Of a DNA stretch of 64,000 bases, positions 55,034 to 64,000 are shown piece after piece. The DNA is from Solilutibacter silvestris (GTDB lineage Bacteria > Pseudomonadota > Gammaproteobacteria > Xanthomonadales > Xanthomonadaceae). Below the pieces are notes generated by a model that saw nothing but the letters and a program-made list of their open reading frames with translations, made no database searches and was not told the DNA's origin. Location: the NCBI RefSeq assembly GCF_002895945.1, contig NZ_NPZB01000001.1:1069501-1133500 (forward strand). The letters are read 5' to 3'. The first letter of the stretch is position 1. The number at the start of each line of letters is the position of its first letter. The position numbers and the translations under genes are program-made.

Positions 55034-55851
55034 TTCGCGGGGCCCTTGTAGTCGGTCAACAGCAGTTCGAGTGTGCCGGTATCGCCGTCTTTCTGCACGA
55101 TGCGCACCGGCGTCGGGACATTGTCGGAGACCCAGGCATCCATGCCGTCGCTGCCGGCATTGGTGCGGCTGACATGCCAGGCATCGTAGGAGAGGTCGCC
55201 GACAGTGATCGTTTCCTTCGCGGCGGAGGTGATGAACGCCTGCAAACGCGCACGGCCGTTGTCGACCACGCGGTATTGCAGCGGCTTGCCGGCGTCGGCA
55301 TCGCGCACCACCGCGAGGTTCACCAGCAGCGTGTTCATGTCGCCGGGCTGCAACGCCACCGGCGCACGACGCTTGCTGCTGACATCGCCGGTCCACTGTG
55401 CGCTGTTGCGCGACCAGTCGTAGCTGCCGGTGATGCGCTGGCTGCGCAACAGCAGGTTCTTGATCGTGGCTTGGCTAAGCGGGCGGAACGTATCGCCAAC
55501 GCGTTCGAACACCGTGCTTTGCTGGAGGTTGAGCCCGGCGAGACCGGCCAGTCCCTGGGTGCCGCGGATGCCAAGATCAAGCCGCCAGCGGCCACCGCCG
55601 AGATCGACTACCTGCATCGAGGCGACGCCTGCGGGACTGCCATTGCGCGCGACGGAATACGTCGCCCGGAACGGCACCAGGACCTTGCGCGGCAGGGGCG
55701 GCAGCGCGGCATCCGGCGCAACGATCACTTGCGGGCTGGTGGGCGCGGGCACAGTCGCCTGGGCGATCGCCAGTGGCGACAACACGCAGGCAAAGCCCGC
55801 CAAGGCGCTGGCAACAAACGGTTTCACAATGGGGAGACCCGTATTCATCAT
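55030..55851 (-). CDS. DUF3108 exported protein (copy 2)
   Basis: A 273-residue exported protein with signal peptide ~1-30 (ending AIAQ). A Pro-rich stretch and a DUF3108 domain follow: VLVPFRATYSVARNGSPAG and DNVPTPVRIVQKDGD. The DIRG..WRPLS-like pattern found in copy 1 is matched by DTFRPLSQATIKNLLL. It shares the LMNLAVVRD.EAGKPL..R.VDNG block with copy 1, so the two are paralogues. The ATG overlaps the purN stop codon. Confidence 0.82.
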   Translation of the reverse strand: MMNTGLPIVKPFVASALAGFACVLSPLAIAQATVPAPTSPQVIVAPDAALPPLPRKVLVPFRATYSVARNGSPAGVASMQVVDLGGGRWRLDLGIRGTQGLAGLAGLNLQQSTVFERVGDTFRPLSQATIKNLLLRSQRITGSYDWSRNSAQWTGDVSSKRRAPVALQPGDMNTLLVNLAVVRDADAGKPLQYRVVDNGRARLQAFITSAAKETITVGDLSYDAWHVSRTNAGSDGMDAWVSDNVPTPVRIVQKDGDTGTLELLLTDYKGPAK

Positions 55852-56510
55852 TCCGCGAACTCTAGCCGTCGCGGTGTAAACAGCGTATGACCGTCGAGGA
55901 TCGCGGTCGAGTCGCGTTCATGCAGGCGGCCCGCCACCGCCCAGCGCAGCACTTCCGGCAGCAGCAGGTGTTCCTGCACCAGCACGCGCGCTGCCAGCGT
56001 TTGTGGGGTGTCAGTAGCTTGCATGGGAACGGCGACTTGGGCGATGACCGCGCCGGCATCGAGTTCGGGGATGACGAAATGGATGCTGGCACCATGTTCG
56101 CGATCGCCGGCTTCGAGCGCATGGCGGTGGGTGTCGAGCCCGCGATGGCGCGGCAGCAGTGACGGATGCACGTTCAACATGCGTCCGCGGAAGCGTTCGA
56201 CGAAGGCGTTGCCGAGGATGCGCATGTAACCGGCGCAGACGATCCAGTCCGGGCGCGCGGCGGCGATGGCATCGCCCATGGCCTGCTCGAAGGAGGCGCG
56301 GTTGGGGAAATCGCCCGGTTTCGCACTCCAGCGCAGTTCGGGCGCCACGTGTTGCAAGGCGGTGCAGGCCGGTTTGTCCGAGAACACGCCGACGACTTCC
56401 GCGTCCAGCGTTCCGGCGCTGATGGCGGAGAGGATCGCGTCGAGATTGCTGCCGCGACCCGAGCACAGCACCGCGAGGCGCGGCAGCGGCGATGCCTGCA
56501 CGCCGCTCAT
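55848..56510 (-). CDS. purN: Phosphoribosylglycinamide formyltransferase PurN
   Basis: A 220-residue folate-dependent GAR transformylase of purine synthesis. The N-terminal LAVLCSGRGSNLDAIL binds the phosphoribosyl part. Catalytic Asn and His are in MLNVHPSLLP, and the Asp in IPELDAGAVIAQ. It starts four bases after purM and is co-transcribed with it. The start at 56510 gives the usual N-terminus plus eight residues. Confidence 0.95.
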   Translation of the reverse strand: MSGVQASPLPRLAVLCSGRGSNLDAILSAISAGTLDAEVVGVFSDKPACTALQHVAPELRWSAKPGDFPNRASFEQAMGDAIAAARPDWIVCAGYMRILGNAFVERFRGRMLNVHPSLLPRHRGLDTHRHALEAGDREHGASIHFVIPELDAGAVIAQVAVPMQATDTPQTLAARVLVQEHLLLPEVLRWAVAGRLHERDSTAILDGHTLFTPRRLEFAE

Positions 56511-56514
56511 GGCA

Positions 56515-57552
56515 TCAGCGGATGTGCAGGCGTTGGTCGCCGTGCGCCGGCGTGACCTGGCCGATCGGCCAGTGCGCGAGGCCAAGGCGATCGAGGTCCG
56601 CATTCACCGCGGCCACGTCATTGGGCGCGACGATCAGCACGAAGCCGACGCCGCAGTTGAAGGTGCGCCACATTTCCTCGCGCGGCACGTTTCCTTCGCG
56701 CTGCAGCCAGTCGAACACGGCGGGCAGTGGCCACGAGGATGTATCGATGTCCAGGCCGAATTCCTTCGGCACCACGCGGATGATCTTCTCCACCAGTGCG
56801 CCGCCGGTGACGTGGGCCATCGCGTGGATATCGTGTTTCGCCAGCAGTTCCAGCACCGGCTTGACGTAGATGCGCGTCGGCTCCATCAAGGCATCGGCCA
56901 GCTTGACGCCACCCACTTCCATATCCAATGGATTGCCGGCACGTTGCAGGATCTTGCGGATCAGCGAATAGCCGTTGGAATGCGGGCCGCTGGAGGCGAT
57001 GCCGATCAGCACGTCGCCGCTGCGCACCTTGCTGGAATCGACCAGCTTCGATTTCTCCACCGCACCGACGGTGAATCCGGCGAGATCGTATTCGCCGGGC
57101 GGGTACATGTCGGGCATTTCCGCCGTCTCGCCGCCGATCAGCGCGCAGCCGGCGATCTCGCAGCCCTTGGCGATGCCGGCGACCACGTTCACCGTGGTTT
57201 CGACATCGAGCTTGCCGGTGGCGAAGTAGTCGAGGAAGAACAGCGGTTCGGCGCCCTGGACCAGCACGTCGTTGACGCACATCGCCACCAGATCCTGGCC
57301 GATGTTGTCGTGGCGATCCAGCTGCTTGGCGAGGATCAGCTTGGTGCCGACGCCATCGGTGCCCGAGACCAGCACCGGTTCCTGGTAGCGACCGGCAAGA
57401 TCGAACAATCCGCCGAACAGGCCGACGCCGCCCAGCACTTCCGGGCGCATGGTGCGCCGGACCAGCGGTTTGATGCGTTCCACCACCTCGTTGCCCGCGT
57501 CGATATCGACCCCGGCGTCGCGGTAGGTCAGTGGCGTCGGACTCTGGGACAC
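56515..57552 (-). CDS. purM: Phosphoribosylformylglycinamidine cyclo-ligase PurM
   Basis: A 345-residue AIR synthetase. The N-terminus [20 protein letters not shown] is diagnostic. ATP-binding and dimer parts include [35 protein letters not shown] and [12 protein letters not shown]. The GTG start at 57552 is the one consistent with the conserved N-terminus. TAAACT on the minus strand near 57586 may be a -10 box. Divergent from the DUF2066 gene, as in many gammaproteobacteria. Confidence 0.96.
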   Translation of the reverse strand: MSQSPTPLTYRDAGVDIDAGNEVVERIKPLVRRTMRPEVLGGVGLFGGLFDLAGRYQEPVLVSGTDGVGTKLILAKQLDRHDNIGQDLVAMCVNDVLVQGAEPLFFLDYFATGKLDVETTVNVVAGIAKGCEIAGCALIGGETAEMPDMYPPGEYDLAGFTVGAVEKSKLVDSSKVRSGDVLIGIASSGPHSNGYSLIRKILQRAGNPLDMEVGGVKLADALMEPTRIYVKPVLELLAKHDIHAMAHVTGGALVEKIIRVVPKEFGLDIDTSSWPLPAVFDWLQREGNVPREEMWRTFNCGVGFVLIVAPNDVAAVNADLDRLGLAHWPIGQVTPAHGDQRLHIR

Positions 57553-57699
57553 GGCGGAAATTCCGGGAAAACGGCCTGCAAGTTTAAAACTTAACCCGGG
57601 TGTCTGCATGCGTGGCGCGGGTTGGCGGGGCGTCGGGATGGACGCATCACGCCCCGTGCGGCACCATTCACGGGTGAGGTTGGCCCGCAAGGAGCCCTG

Positions 57700-58854
57700 A
57701 TGCGAGCGTTCAAACTGTTCTGCTGCGCGTGCCTGCTGGCGCTGGCGATGCCGGTCGCGCTGGCCCAGCGCGTGGAAGGCGATCGTGCTTCGGCCGAAGG
57801 CCAGTACGCGACCGAGGTCGTGGTGCGCAACCAGTCCGAGGCCGAGCGCAACAATGGATTTTCGCGCGCGCTGCTCAAGGTGCTGTCCAACGTGTCCGGC
57901 GAGCGCAATCCGATCGCCCGGCCCGGCGTGGCCGATGAAATCCGCAATGCCAAGGACTATGTCACCAGCTTCGATTTCCGCCAGGACGAGGGCGTGTCGA
58001 CCACGGGCGCGCCGACGTTCAAGACCATGCTGGTGGTGCGTTTCAACCCGGCCAAGGTGACCGATCTGGTCGCCAGGACCGGCATGTCGAGTTGGCCGGA
58101 ACCGCGCCCGAAGCCGGTGCTGTGGCTCGCCATCGATGATGGCAGCGGTCCGCGCCTGGTCGGCTTGGCGCAGGCCAATGCCGCGCGGCCGGTACTCGAT
58201 CGCGCCAAGGGGCGTGGTTATCGACTCGGCTTGCCGACGGGCAGCGCCTCGGAACAGGTGATGGCCGGTTCTATCTGGCGCAGCGATGTCGCCGCCGTGG
58301 CGCGCGCATCCGCGGCCTACGATCCGCCGATGCAACTGGTCGGCAAGCTCTATCGCACCGGTGCGTCGTGGCGCGGCGACTGGGTCTTCGTCGACAAGGG
58401 CAAGGTGCTGGCGCGCTCATCCACCAGCAATGCCGATGCCCGCGTCGCGATGGCGGGTGGCGCCGACATCGCCGCCGATGCGCTGATCCGCAAGTACGCG
58501 CGTCCCGGCAAGCCGGTGCCGAAGCAGAACAGCAACGAGGTCGCCGATTTCACCATCCAGCTGGTGGGCATCAATTCCAGCGAAGACTATCTGCGCGCGA
58601 TGGCGTGGCTGGAAAGCCAGCCGCAGGTCAAGCGCGTGGTGCCGGTGGATGCCACCGCCGACGGCATGCACCTGCGCATCTCGGTTGCGGGCGGTGGTGC
58701 CGGACTGGCGACGCTCGCCGCCAATGGTGGCGTGATGGTGCCTGAAGCTGCACCCGCATCCACGTCTGTGCCGGACAACAGTGGCGATGGCAAGAAACCT
58801 GCCGTCGACACCGACAAGACGCCGCCACTGCCAACCGTTTACCGGGTGCGATGA
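57700..58854 (+). CDS. DUF2066 exported protein
   Basis: A 384-residue exported protein with signal peptide 1-22 (ending ALAQ). The DUF2066 domain follows, with [21 protein letters not shown] and [10 protein letters not shown] near the start and [23 protein letters not shown] in the middle. A Pro/Lys/Asp-rich tail ends it. Function is unknown, but its place between purMN and perM-hda is conserved in gammaproteobacteria. AAGGAG precedes the ATG. The stop overlaps the next start (ATGA). Confidence 0.88.
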   Translation: MRAFKLFCCACLLALAMPVALAQRVEGDRASAEGQYATEVVVRNQSEAERNNGFSRALLKVLSNVSGERNPIARPGVADEIRNAKDYVTSFDFRQDEGVSTTGAPTFKTMLVVRFNPAKVTDLVARTGMSSWPEPRPKPVLWLAIDDGSGPRLVGLAQANAARPVLDRAKGRGYRLGLPTGSASEQVMAGSIWRSDVAAVARASAAYDPPMQLVGKLYRTGASWRGDWVFVDKGKVLARSSTSNADARVAMAGGADIAADALIRKYARPGKPVPKQNSNEVADFTIQLVGINSSEDYLRAMAWLESQPQVKRVVPVDATADGMHLRISVAGGGAGLATLAANGGVMVPEAAPASTSVPDNSGDGKKPAVDTDKTPPLPTVYRVR

Positions 58855-60023
58855 ACACGGACTCGCCGCGGGCGTCGCTCGCCGGGATCGCGGCGTTCTA
58901 CCAGCGCGTGCAATTCGCAACGCTCGCGCTCGCCGTGCTGTGGTTGCTGTCGCATCTCGCCTCGGTGCTGGTGCCGTTCCTGGTGGCATTGCTGCTGGCG
59001 TGGCTGGGCGATCCCTTCGTGCGTCGCCTGCAGGCGCGCAAGCTGTCGCGCAATCTCGCGGTGGTGCTGGTCTACCTGGGGATGCTGCTGATCGTGGTGA
59101 TCGCGGCGTTGGTGCTGGTGCCGTTGATCGAGCGTCAGATCGCGACGCTGATCGCGGCATTCCCGCGCTATCGCGACTGGTTCCTCGCCACCGCAATCCC
59201 GTGGATCGAACATCGCTTCAACGTGCAACTCAGCGACTGGCTGGATACCGGACGCATCACCGCCTGGCTGGAAGACCACTGGAAGCAGGCGGGCGGTTAT
59301 GCCGGCACCGTGCTCGGCGTGGTGTCGCGCTCGGGCTTCCGGATGCTCGGCTGGGCGGTGAACCTGGTGCTGATCCCGATCCTGACGTTCTTCTTCCTGC
59401 GCGACTGGGACGACATCGTGCGCCGCATCACCGCGCTGGTGCCGCGCGACCACGCCGATCTCGCGCAGCGTCTGGCCAAGGAGTCCAGCGACGTGTTGCG
59501 CTCGTTCCTGCGCGGCCAGTTGCTGGTGATGCTGATCCTCGCCATCCTCTACGCGGTCGGACTGCGCGTGGCCGGCCTCGAACTCGGCATCCTGATCGGC
59601 ATGCTCGCCGGCCTGTGTTCGTTCGTGCCATATCTTGGTCCGATCGTGTTGTTGCTGTTGGGCTGCGGCGCAGCGCTGGCGCAATATGGCGACTGGCATT
59701 ACCTGATCGGCGTGTTCGTGGTGTATGGCGTCGGCCAATTGCTCGAAAGCTATGTGCTCACGCCGAAACTGGTCGGCAAGAGCATCGGCCTCGGCGAAGT
59801 CTCGGTGATTTTCGCGGTGATGGCGGGTGAAGCGCTGTTCGGTTTCCTCGGCATGCTGCTGGCGCTGCCGGTGGCAGCCGTCGGCAACGTGCTGATGCGC
59901 CACGTCTACCAGACCTATCTCGCCAGCAGCCTCTATCGCGGCGACGAGCCGGCGCAATCGCAGCTCATCGTGCCCGGCAGTATTATTGACGAGACGCACG
60001 GCAACAGCGACGTTCCCGGGTGA
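58851..60023 (+). CDS. perM: AI-2E family transporter PerM-like
   Basis: A 390-residue inner-membrane protein of the PerM/AI-2E exporter family with about eight hydrophobic segments. The conserved middle and C-terminal motifs are LGILIGMLAGLCSFVPYLGP and LVGKSIGLGEVSVIFAVMAG. It has no known substrate; relatives act as Na+/H+ antiporters or small-molecule exporters. It overlaps the DUF2066 gene and precedes hda by one base. Confidence 0.9.
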   Translation: MNTDSPRASLAGIAAFYQRVQFATLALAVLWLLSHLASVLVPFLVALLLAWLGDPFVRRLQARKLSRNLAVVLVYLGMLLIVVIAALVLVPLIERQIATLIAAFPRYRDWFLATAIPWIEHRFNVQLSDWLDTGRITAWLEDHWKQAGGYAGTVLGVVSRSGFRMLGWAVNLVLIPILTFFFLRDWDDIVRRITALVPRDHADLAQRLAKESSDVLRSFLRGQLLVMLILAILYAVGLRVAGLELGILIGMLAGLCSFVPYLGPIVLLLLGCGAALAQYGDWHYLIGVFVVYGVGQLLESYVLTPKLVGKSIGLGEVSVIFAVMAGEALFGFLGMLLALPVAAVGNVLMRHVYQTYLASSLYRGDEPAQSQLIVPGSIIDETHGNSDVPG

Positions 60024-60024
60024 C

Positions 60025-60717
60025 GTGAGCCGGCATCGCATCCAACTGCCACTGGCGCTGGCCACGCGCGCCGATCGACGCTTCGGGGATTTCGTCGGCG
60101 CTGCCGCGCGGATATTGGCGGACGGCATCGACGCTGGCGACCAGCGTGCCTGGTTGCTGACCGGACCCGCTGGCGTCGGCAAGACGCATCTGTTGATGGC
60201 GACGCACGCAGCGCATCCGCAAGGTTCCGCGTATCTGGCATTGCCACAAGTGGCCGGCAGCCTCGCCGATGTCGCGCCGATGTTCGAGCAGCATCGATTG
60301 CTCGCGCTCGATGGCCTTGAAGCGCTCATCGGACATCGCGACGACGAGGTCGCCTTGTTCGATCTCCACAATCGCGTGCTCGATCACGGAGGGCAGTTGC
60401 TCTACGCAGCGCGTTCGCCGCCGGAACAGCTTGCATTCGCGTTGCCGGACTTGCGTTCGCGCTTGACGCAGGCGACGCGCCTGCCTTTGTCGCCACTGGA
60501 TGAAACGCAGCGATCGGAGTTGCTGCGTGCGCGTGCGGCACAACGCGGATTGGTGTTGGATGATGCCGCAGCGGAGTGGTTGATGCGTCGTTGCGAGCGC
60601 GATCTCGGCAGCCTGATGGACGTGCTGGATCGACTCGATCACGCTTCGCTGGCAGCGCAGCGTCGCCTCACCGTGCCGTTCTTGCGCGAAGTGCTGGGCA
60701 GTCGCGACGACGGTTGA
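60025..60717 (+). CDS. hda: DnaA regulatory inactivator Hda
   Basis: A 230-residue DnaA-like AAA+ protein. Walker A is LLTGPAGVGKTHLL near residue 44. Walker B is LLALDGLEALIG, and the box VII/arginine region is PDLRSRLTQATRLPLS. It lacks the DnaA DNA-binding domain. With the clamp it stimulates ATP hydrolysis by DnaA and so limits re-initiation. An N-terminal IQLPLAL is the clamp-binding motif. The GTG start at 60025 follows the perM stop by one base. The stop lies five bases from the stop of convergent murU. Confidence 0.92.
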   Translation: MSRHRIQLPLALATRADRRFGDFVGAAARILADGIDAGDQRAWLLTGPAGVGKTHLLMATHAAHPQGSAYLALPQVAGSLADVAPMFEQHRLLALDGLEALIGHRDDEVALFDLHNRVLDHGGQLLYAARSPPEQLAFALPDLRSRLTQATRLPLSPLDETQRSELLRARAAQRGLVLDDAAAEWLMRRCERDLGSLMDVLDRLDHASLAAQRRLTVPFLREVLGSRDDG

Positions 60718-60722
60718 AGTGT

Positions 60723-61430
60723 TCAGGGCGCGGAATTCAGCTCTTCATCCAGTGCCGCCAATCGTTCCGGCGTGCCGACATCGGTCCAGCGACCATGGTG
60801 ATGTGTCGCCGTCATCGCATCGCGCGCAATCGCGGCTTTCATCAGCGGCAACAAACGAAAACGCGGCGGGGTTTCATCCGCGCCATCGGCATCGCCGACA
60901 CAGTCGCGCCAACCGTCGAGAAAACCTGGGCGATAGACGCCGATGCCGGAGTAGGTGAGTTTTTCGTCCCCTGCCATCCGCACATGGCCATCGTCGGCGA
61001 GCGCGAAATCGCCCCGGGGGTGCTGTGGCGGATTGTCCACCAGCACCAGATGCGCATCGCCCGCCGGTTCGCGCGGCAGCAGGGCGAAATCGAAATCGCT
61101 CCAGACATCGCCATTGACCACGAAGAACGGCGCGTCGCCGAGCAAATGGCGCGCGTTCCACATGCCGCCGCCGGTTTCCAGCGGTCGTGCGCCTTCGTGG
61201 ATGAAATGCAGGCGCAATCCCCAGCGCGAGCCGTCGCCGAGTTGTAGCGGGAACTGTTCGGCCAGCCATGACGTGTTCACCACCACGTCGCTGATGCCAA
61301 GCGCGGCGAGTTTCTCCAGATGCCATTCGATCAACATCTTGCCGCCAGCGTGCAACAGCGGTTTCGGTGTGTGGTCGGTGAGCGGACGCATGCGCTCGCC
61401 GAAACCGGCGGCGAAGATCAGTGCCTTCAT
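60723..61430 (-). CDS. murU: N-acetylmuramate alpha-1-phosphate uridylyltransferase MurU
   Basis: A 235-residue nucleotidyltransferase. The signature MKALIFAAGFGERMRPLTDHTPKPLL is at the N-terminus, then ETGGGMWNARHLLG and VVNGDVWSD with the metal-binding Asp. With AmgK it forms the recycling route from MurNAc to UDP-MurNAc known in pseudomonads, which bypasses MurA. The ATG at 61430 overlaps the amgK stop (ATGA), which supports this assignment over a generic sugar-phosphate nucleotidyltransferase. Confidence 0.9.
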   Translation of the reverse strand: MKALIFAAGFGERMRPLTDHTPKPLLHAGGKMLIEWHLEKLAALGISDVVVNTSWLAEQFPLQLGDGSRWGLRLHFIHEGARPLETGGGMWNARHLLGDAPFFVVNGDVWSDFDFALLPREPAGDAHLVLVDNPPQHPRGDFALADDGHVRMAGDEKLTYSGIGVYRPGFLDGWRDCVGDADGADETPPRFRLLPLMKAAIARDAMTATHHHGRWTDVGTPERLAALDEELNSAP

Positions 61431-62440
61431 CGCGGGAGATTCCCGTGCGCGGCCATGGCCGGCTTGACGCGGCGCTGGATGAAGTCGTGGAGAGGAACGA
61501 GTTGCGGATGGCGCGGCAACACGGTGTCGAGATAGGCGATGAAACGCGGCGCATCGTCGAGGTATTTCGGTTTGCCATCGCGATATTTCAGTCGCGCGAA
61601 GATGCCGAGGATCTTGAGGTGGCGATGTACGCCCATCAGGTTGACGTCGTGCAGGAAGCGTTCGATCGGTGGCAGCGGCAATCCGCTGGCGACGGCGCGG
61701 CGATGGTATTCCCGCAACCACGCCTGCACGCGTTGCTCCGGCCAGCTGATGAAGGCGTCCTTGAACAGCGAAGCGGGATCGTAGGCGATCGGGCCGGCAA
61801 CCGCGCCCTGGAAGTCGATCACCGCGGGCGATTCCCCGCTCGTCGTGCGCATCAAGTTGCGTGGCATGAAGTCGCGATGCACCAGCACCTGCGCTTGCGC
61901 CAGTGCGGCATCGACCAGATGGAGAGTCGCCGCGTCGAGGAGTTCCATCTCGGCGCAGTCCAGTGTCAGCCCGAGATGGCGGATGCAGAACCATTCGTCG
62001 AACAGTCGCGGTTCCATCGACAGGCGTTCACGGTCGTAGCGCGGGAAATCCTGCGGTGGCGCGATCGCCTGCAGTTTCGCCAGTTGCACGAATGCACTCT
62101 CGAACAGGCTGTCGGCATTGGCGTCGACAAGATCGTGCAGATAGGTGTTCGTGCCAAGGTCTTCCAGCAACAGGAAACCGTGTTCGATGTCGCTGGCCAG
62201 AACTTCGGGCACGCGCACGCCACCGTGTTCCAGCAGGTCGCGGATCTCCAGCCACGGCGCCACGTCCTCCAGCCCCGGTGGCGAATCCATGACGATCCGC
62301 GTGGGCGAGGAATCGGTGCGCCAGTAGCTGCGGAAACCGGCATCGAACGAAGCGCGCTGCTGGGCGGTGTCAGTGCCGAGGACGCGTGATGTCCATGCGA
62401 CGCGCTCGAGATCGCGGGGAGATAGTGTTTCATCGGTCAT
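61427..62440 (-). CDS. amgK: N-acetylmuramate/N-acetylglucosamine kinase AmgK
   Basis: A 337-residue aminoglycoside-phosphotransferase-fold kinase. The catalytic loop is LVHRDFMPRNLM near residue 195 and the metal-binding DFQ is in VIDFQGAVAGP. N-terminal GFLLLEDLG is the hinge-like segment. It phosphorylates C1 of MurNAc/GlcNAc from cell-wall turnover, giving the substrate for MurU, whose gene overlaps its end. It is the first gene of the pair. Confidence 0.9.
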   Translation of the reverse strand: MTDETLSPRDLERVAWTSRVLGTDTAQQRASFDAGFRSYWRTDSSPTRIVMDSPPGLEDVAPWLEIRDLLEHGGVRVPEVLASDIEHGFLLLEDLGTNTYLHDLVDANADSLFESAFVQLAKLQAIAPPQDFPRYDRERLSMEPRLFDEWFCIRHLGLTLDCAEMELLDAATLHLVDAALAQAQVLVHRDFMPRNLMRTTSGESPAVIDFQGAVAGPIAYDPASLFKDAFISWPEQRVQAWLREYHRRAVASGLPLPPIERFLHDVNLMGVHRHLKILGIFARLKYRDGKPKYLDDAPRFIAYLDTVLPRHPQLVPLHDFIQRRVKPAMAAHGNLPR

Positions 62441-62488
62441 CCAGCCAGCTTACCGTGCGCATCCTGCGCGGGACAGGGGCCGCAATGC

Positions 62489-62516
62489 ACAACGCCCCGG
62501 CGGACCGGGGCGTTGT
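62489..62516 (-). terminator. Strong hairpin after the GlsB-type gene
   Basis: ACAACGCCCCGG and CCGGGGCGTTGT form a perfect 12-bp stem with a 4-base loop, 26 bases beyond the stop of the minus-strand GlsB-type gene. A clear T-run is missing on both sides, so it may work as a terminator or an mRNA 3'-end stabiliser. Confidence 0.6.
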
Positions 62517-62541
62517 CGTCTTGCAGGATTGCGAATGGATG

Positions 62542-62790
62542 TCAGGCGTTGCTGCTGGCCATCTTGCCGCGGATGAATTCGTAGATGAACAACAACACGA
62601 TGGCGCAAACGATGGAGATGATGAATCCGATGACGCCCCCGCCGGCATAGAGCATGCTGCCGATGTAGGCACCGGCGATGCCGAGGATGATCGTGATGAT
62701 CCAGCCCATCGGGTCCGCGCCGGGCTTGAAGAAGCGCGCGAGGATACCGATGACCGCGCCGATGATGATGGTGTACAGAATGTGGCCCAT
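62542..62790 (-). CDS. GlsB/YeaQ/YmgE family small membrane protein
   Basis: An 82-residue protein with three hydrophobic helices (LYTIIIGAVIGILARFF, WIITIILGIAGAYIGSML and IGFIISIVCAIVLLFIYEF). It carries the glycine-rich patterns of the transglycosylase-associated/GlsB family. Members are stress-induced membrane proteins of unknown biochemistry. The gene is alone, with a hairpin after it. Confidence 0.9.
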   Translation of the reverse strand: MGHILYTIIIGAVIGILARFFKPGADPMGWIITIILGIAGAYIGSMLYAGGGVIGFIISIVCAIVLLFIYEFIRGKMASSNA

Positions 62791-62892
62791 ATCTCTGAAT
62801 CCCTTTGAGTGTGGTGGGAGTGGTGCCGGCCGATCCTAGCAAGGTCCGCGTGTGGGCCGTGTTGCCCTGCGGCATGACCGCTCCGGACCGGC

Positions 62893-64000
62893 TCAGGCCG
62901 CTTGCGCCAAGGCCTCCAGCGGCAGGCCATGGAGCGGCGGCGCGCCGAACCAGTGCAGTCGCGTTGCCAGTGCGGCCACTTCGCCGACGAACAGGATCGC
63001 TGGTGCGGAAACACGATGGGTATTGGCGAGTTCGGGCAGTTCCGCCAGCGTGCCGACGACGACGCGCTGTCCGGCGCGGGTGCCGTTTTCGACCAGGGCC
63101 ACCGGTGTCCGCGCATCGCGACCATGCGCGATCAGGCGATCGCGGATGCGCTCGAGTCCGGACACGCCCATGTAGAACGCGAGGGTTTGGCGATCCTGCG
63201 CCAGTGCCCGCCAGTCGATGCCGTCGTCCTCGTCCTTGGTATGCGCGGTGACGAAACGCACCGACTGCGCGTGCTCGCGATGGGTGAGCGGGATGCCGGC
63301 GTAGGCGCCGCAGGCGATCGCTGCGGTGATGCCGGGCGCCACCTCGAAATCTATGCCGTGCGACTGCAGCACTTCGAGTTCCTCGCCGCCGCGACCGAAG
63401 ACGAAGGGATCACCGCCCTTGAGCCGCACCACGCGCTTGCCGGCCAGGGCCTGTTCCACCAGCAGGCGATGGATGCCGGATTGGGTGGCGGCGTGGTCGC
63501 CGCCGACGCGCTTGCCGACTTCGATCAGTTCGGCATCGCGACGGGCCAACGCCAGCACCTCGGCGCTGACCAGGCGATCGTGCAGGATCACGTCGGCTTC
63601 GTTGAGCAGGCGCAGCGCGCGCAACGTCAGCAATCCGGGGTCGCCGGGGCCGGCGCCGACCAGGGCGACGCGACCGCGAGATGGCGGCGCGGCATCGAGA
63701 TTCGCCTGCAACGCCCGTTCCGCGCTGATGGCATCGCCACGCCGCAGCAGCGCCGGGATCGGGCCTTTAAGAATGCGATCGAAGAAGCGGCGGCGCGCGG
63801 GAAGATCGGGCAGTCGCTCGCGGATACGCGCACGCGATCGCTGCAGCAGTTCGGCGAGTGCGCCCAGCGATTCGTCGAATTGCGTTTCCAGTTGCTCGCG
63901 AATGTGGCGCGCCAGCATCGGTGCGCCACCGCCACTGGAAATCGCGATCTGCAACGGGCCGCGTTCGACGCGCGCGGGCAGGTGGATGCTCGACAGTTCG
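62893..64000 (-). CDS. cysG: Siroheme synthase CysG (partial, N-terminus outside window)
   Basis: The last 369 codons of a multifunctional siroheme synthase. The N-terminal precorrin-2 dehydrogenase/ferrochelatase part is cut by the window edge ([19 protein letters not shown] is its end), and a dimerisation segment follows. The SAM-dependent uroporphyrinogen-III methyltransferase is complete: [36 protein letters not shown] and [21 protein letters not shown]. The internal start-like TTG at 63954 is not the true start because the CysG frame continues upstream. The product makes siroheme for sulfite or nitrite reductase. Confidence 0.94.
   Translation of the reverse strand, partial: ELSSIHLPARVERGPLQIAISSGGGAPMLARHIREQLETQFDESLGALAELLQRSRARIRERLPDLPARRRFFDRILKGPIPALLRRGDAISAERALQANLDAAPPSRGRVALVGAGPGDPGLLTLRALRLLNEADVILHDRLVSAEVLALARRDAELIEVGKRVGGDHAATQSGIHRLLVEQALAGKRVVRLKGGDPFVFGRGGEELEVLQSHGIDFEVAPGITAAIACGAYAGIPLTHREHAQSVRFVTAHTKDEDDGIDWRALAQDRQTLAFYMGVSGLERIRDRLIAHGRDARTPVALVENGTRAGQRVVVGTLAELPELANTHRVSAPAILFVGEVAALATRLHWFGAPPLHGLPLEALAQAA

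Overview
The window is GC-rich, densely packed chromosomal DNA from a gammaproteobacterium of the Xanthomonadales (Lysobacterales). Evidence for this is the gene order ruvC-ruvA-kup-ruvB-ybgC-tolQRAB-pal-cpoB-queE-queC-tRNA-Lys, the rpoN/HPr/HprK regulatory PTS block joined to lptCAB-kdsCD, and several small families common in that order (DUF3011, DUF3016, DUF3108, DUF2066). I cannot place it to genus. No insertion sequence, prophage or CRISPR array is visible. Most of the window is housekeeping DNA; the exception is about 28.6-41.3 kb.

Layout. 1-11 kb: a truncated prolyl-hydroxylase-like gene, a cobalamin riboswitch with its btuB receptor gene, two exported hydrolases, an ABC-F ATPase and three small exported proteins. 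11-15 kb: FmdB-type zinc ribbon, aspS, an acetyltransferase, a DUF3016 lipoprotein, an alpha/beta hydrolase and yebC. 15.7-28.6 kb: Holliday junction genes ruvC, ruvA and ruvB, with two tandem kup potassium transporter genes between ruvA and ruvB. The Tol-Pal envelope system and the queuosine genes queE and queC follow, then tRNA-Lys. 28.9-41.3 kb: four consecutive plus-strand genes for very large exported proteins. They are a DUF11-repeat/OmpA protein, a 1262-residue outer-membrane barrel candidate, a PA14-like/DUF11 protein and a glycine-rich/DUF11 protein. 41.3-52.6 kb: a tightly overlapping minus-strand run kdsD-kdsC-lptC-lptA-lptB-rpoN-hpf-ptsN-hprK-rapZ-EIIA-HPr-EI-mgtE, which joins LPS precursor synthesis and transport to the nitrogen/regulatory PTS. 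52.6-64 kb: ibaG-murA, paired DUF3108 genes, purM-purN, DUF2066-perM-hda, the MurU/AmgK cell-wall recycling pair, a GlsB/YeaQ-type membrane protein and a truncated cysG.

The best candidate for an undescribed system is the four-gene surface cluster at 28.9-41.3 kb. Its proteins share DUF11-type modules. Two of them end in the same residues (SVTCNVN), and the first gene overlaps the gene for a predicted outer-membrane barrel. The first gene also contains a perfect 324-bp tandem duplication inside a segment whose codon use differs sharply from its surroundings. Together they look like a secreted or cell-surface assembly (adhesin, fibre or sheath), but this function is inferred from architecture only.
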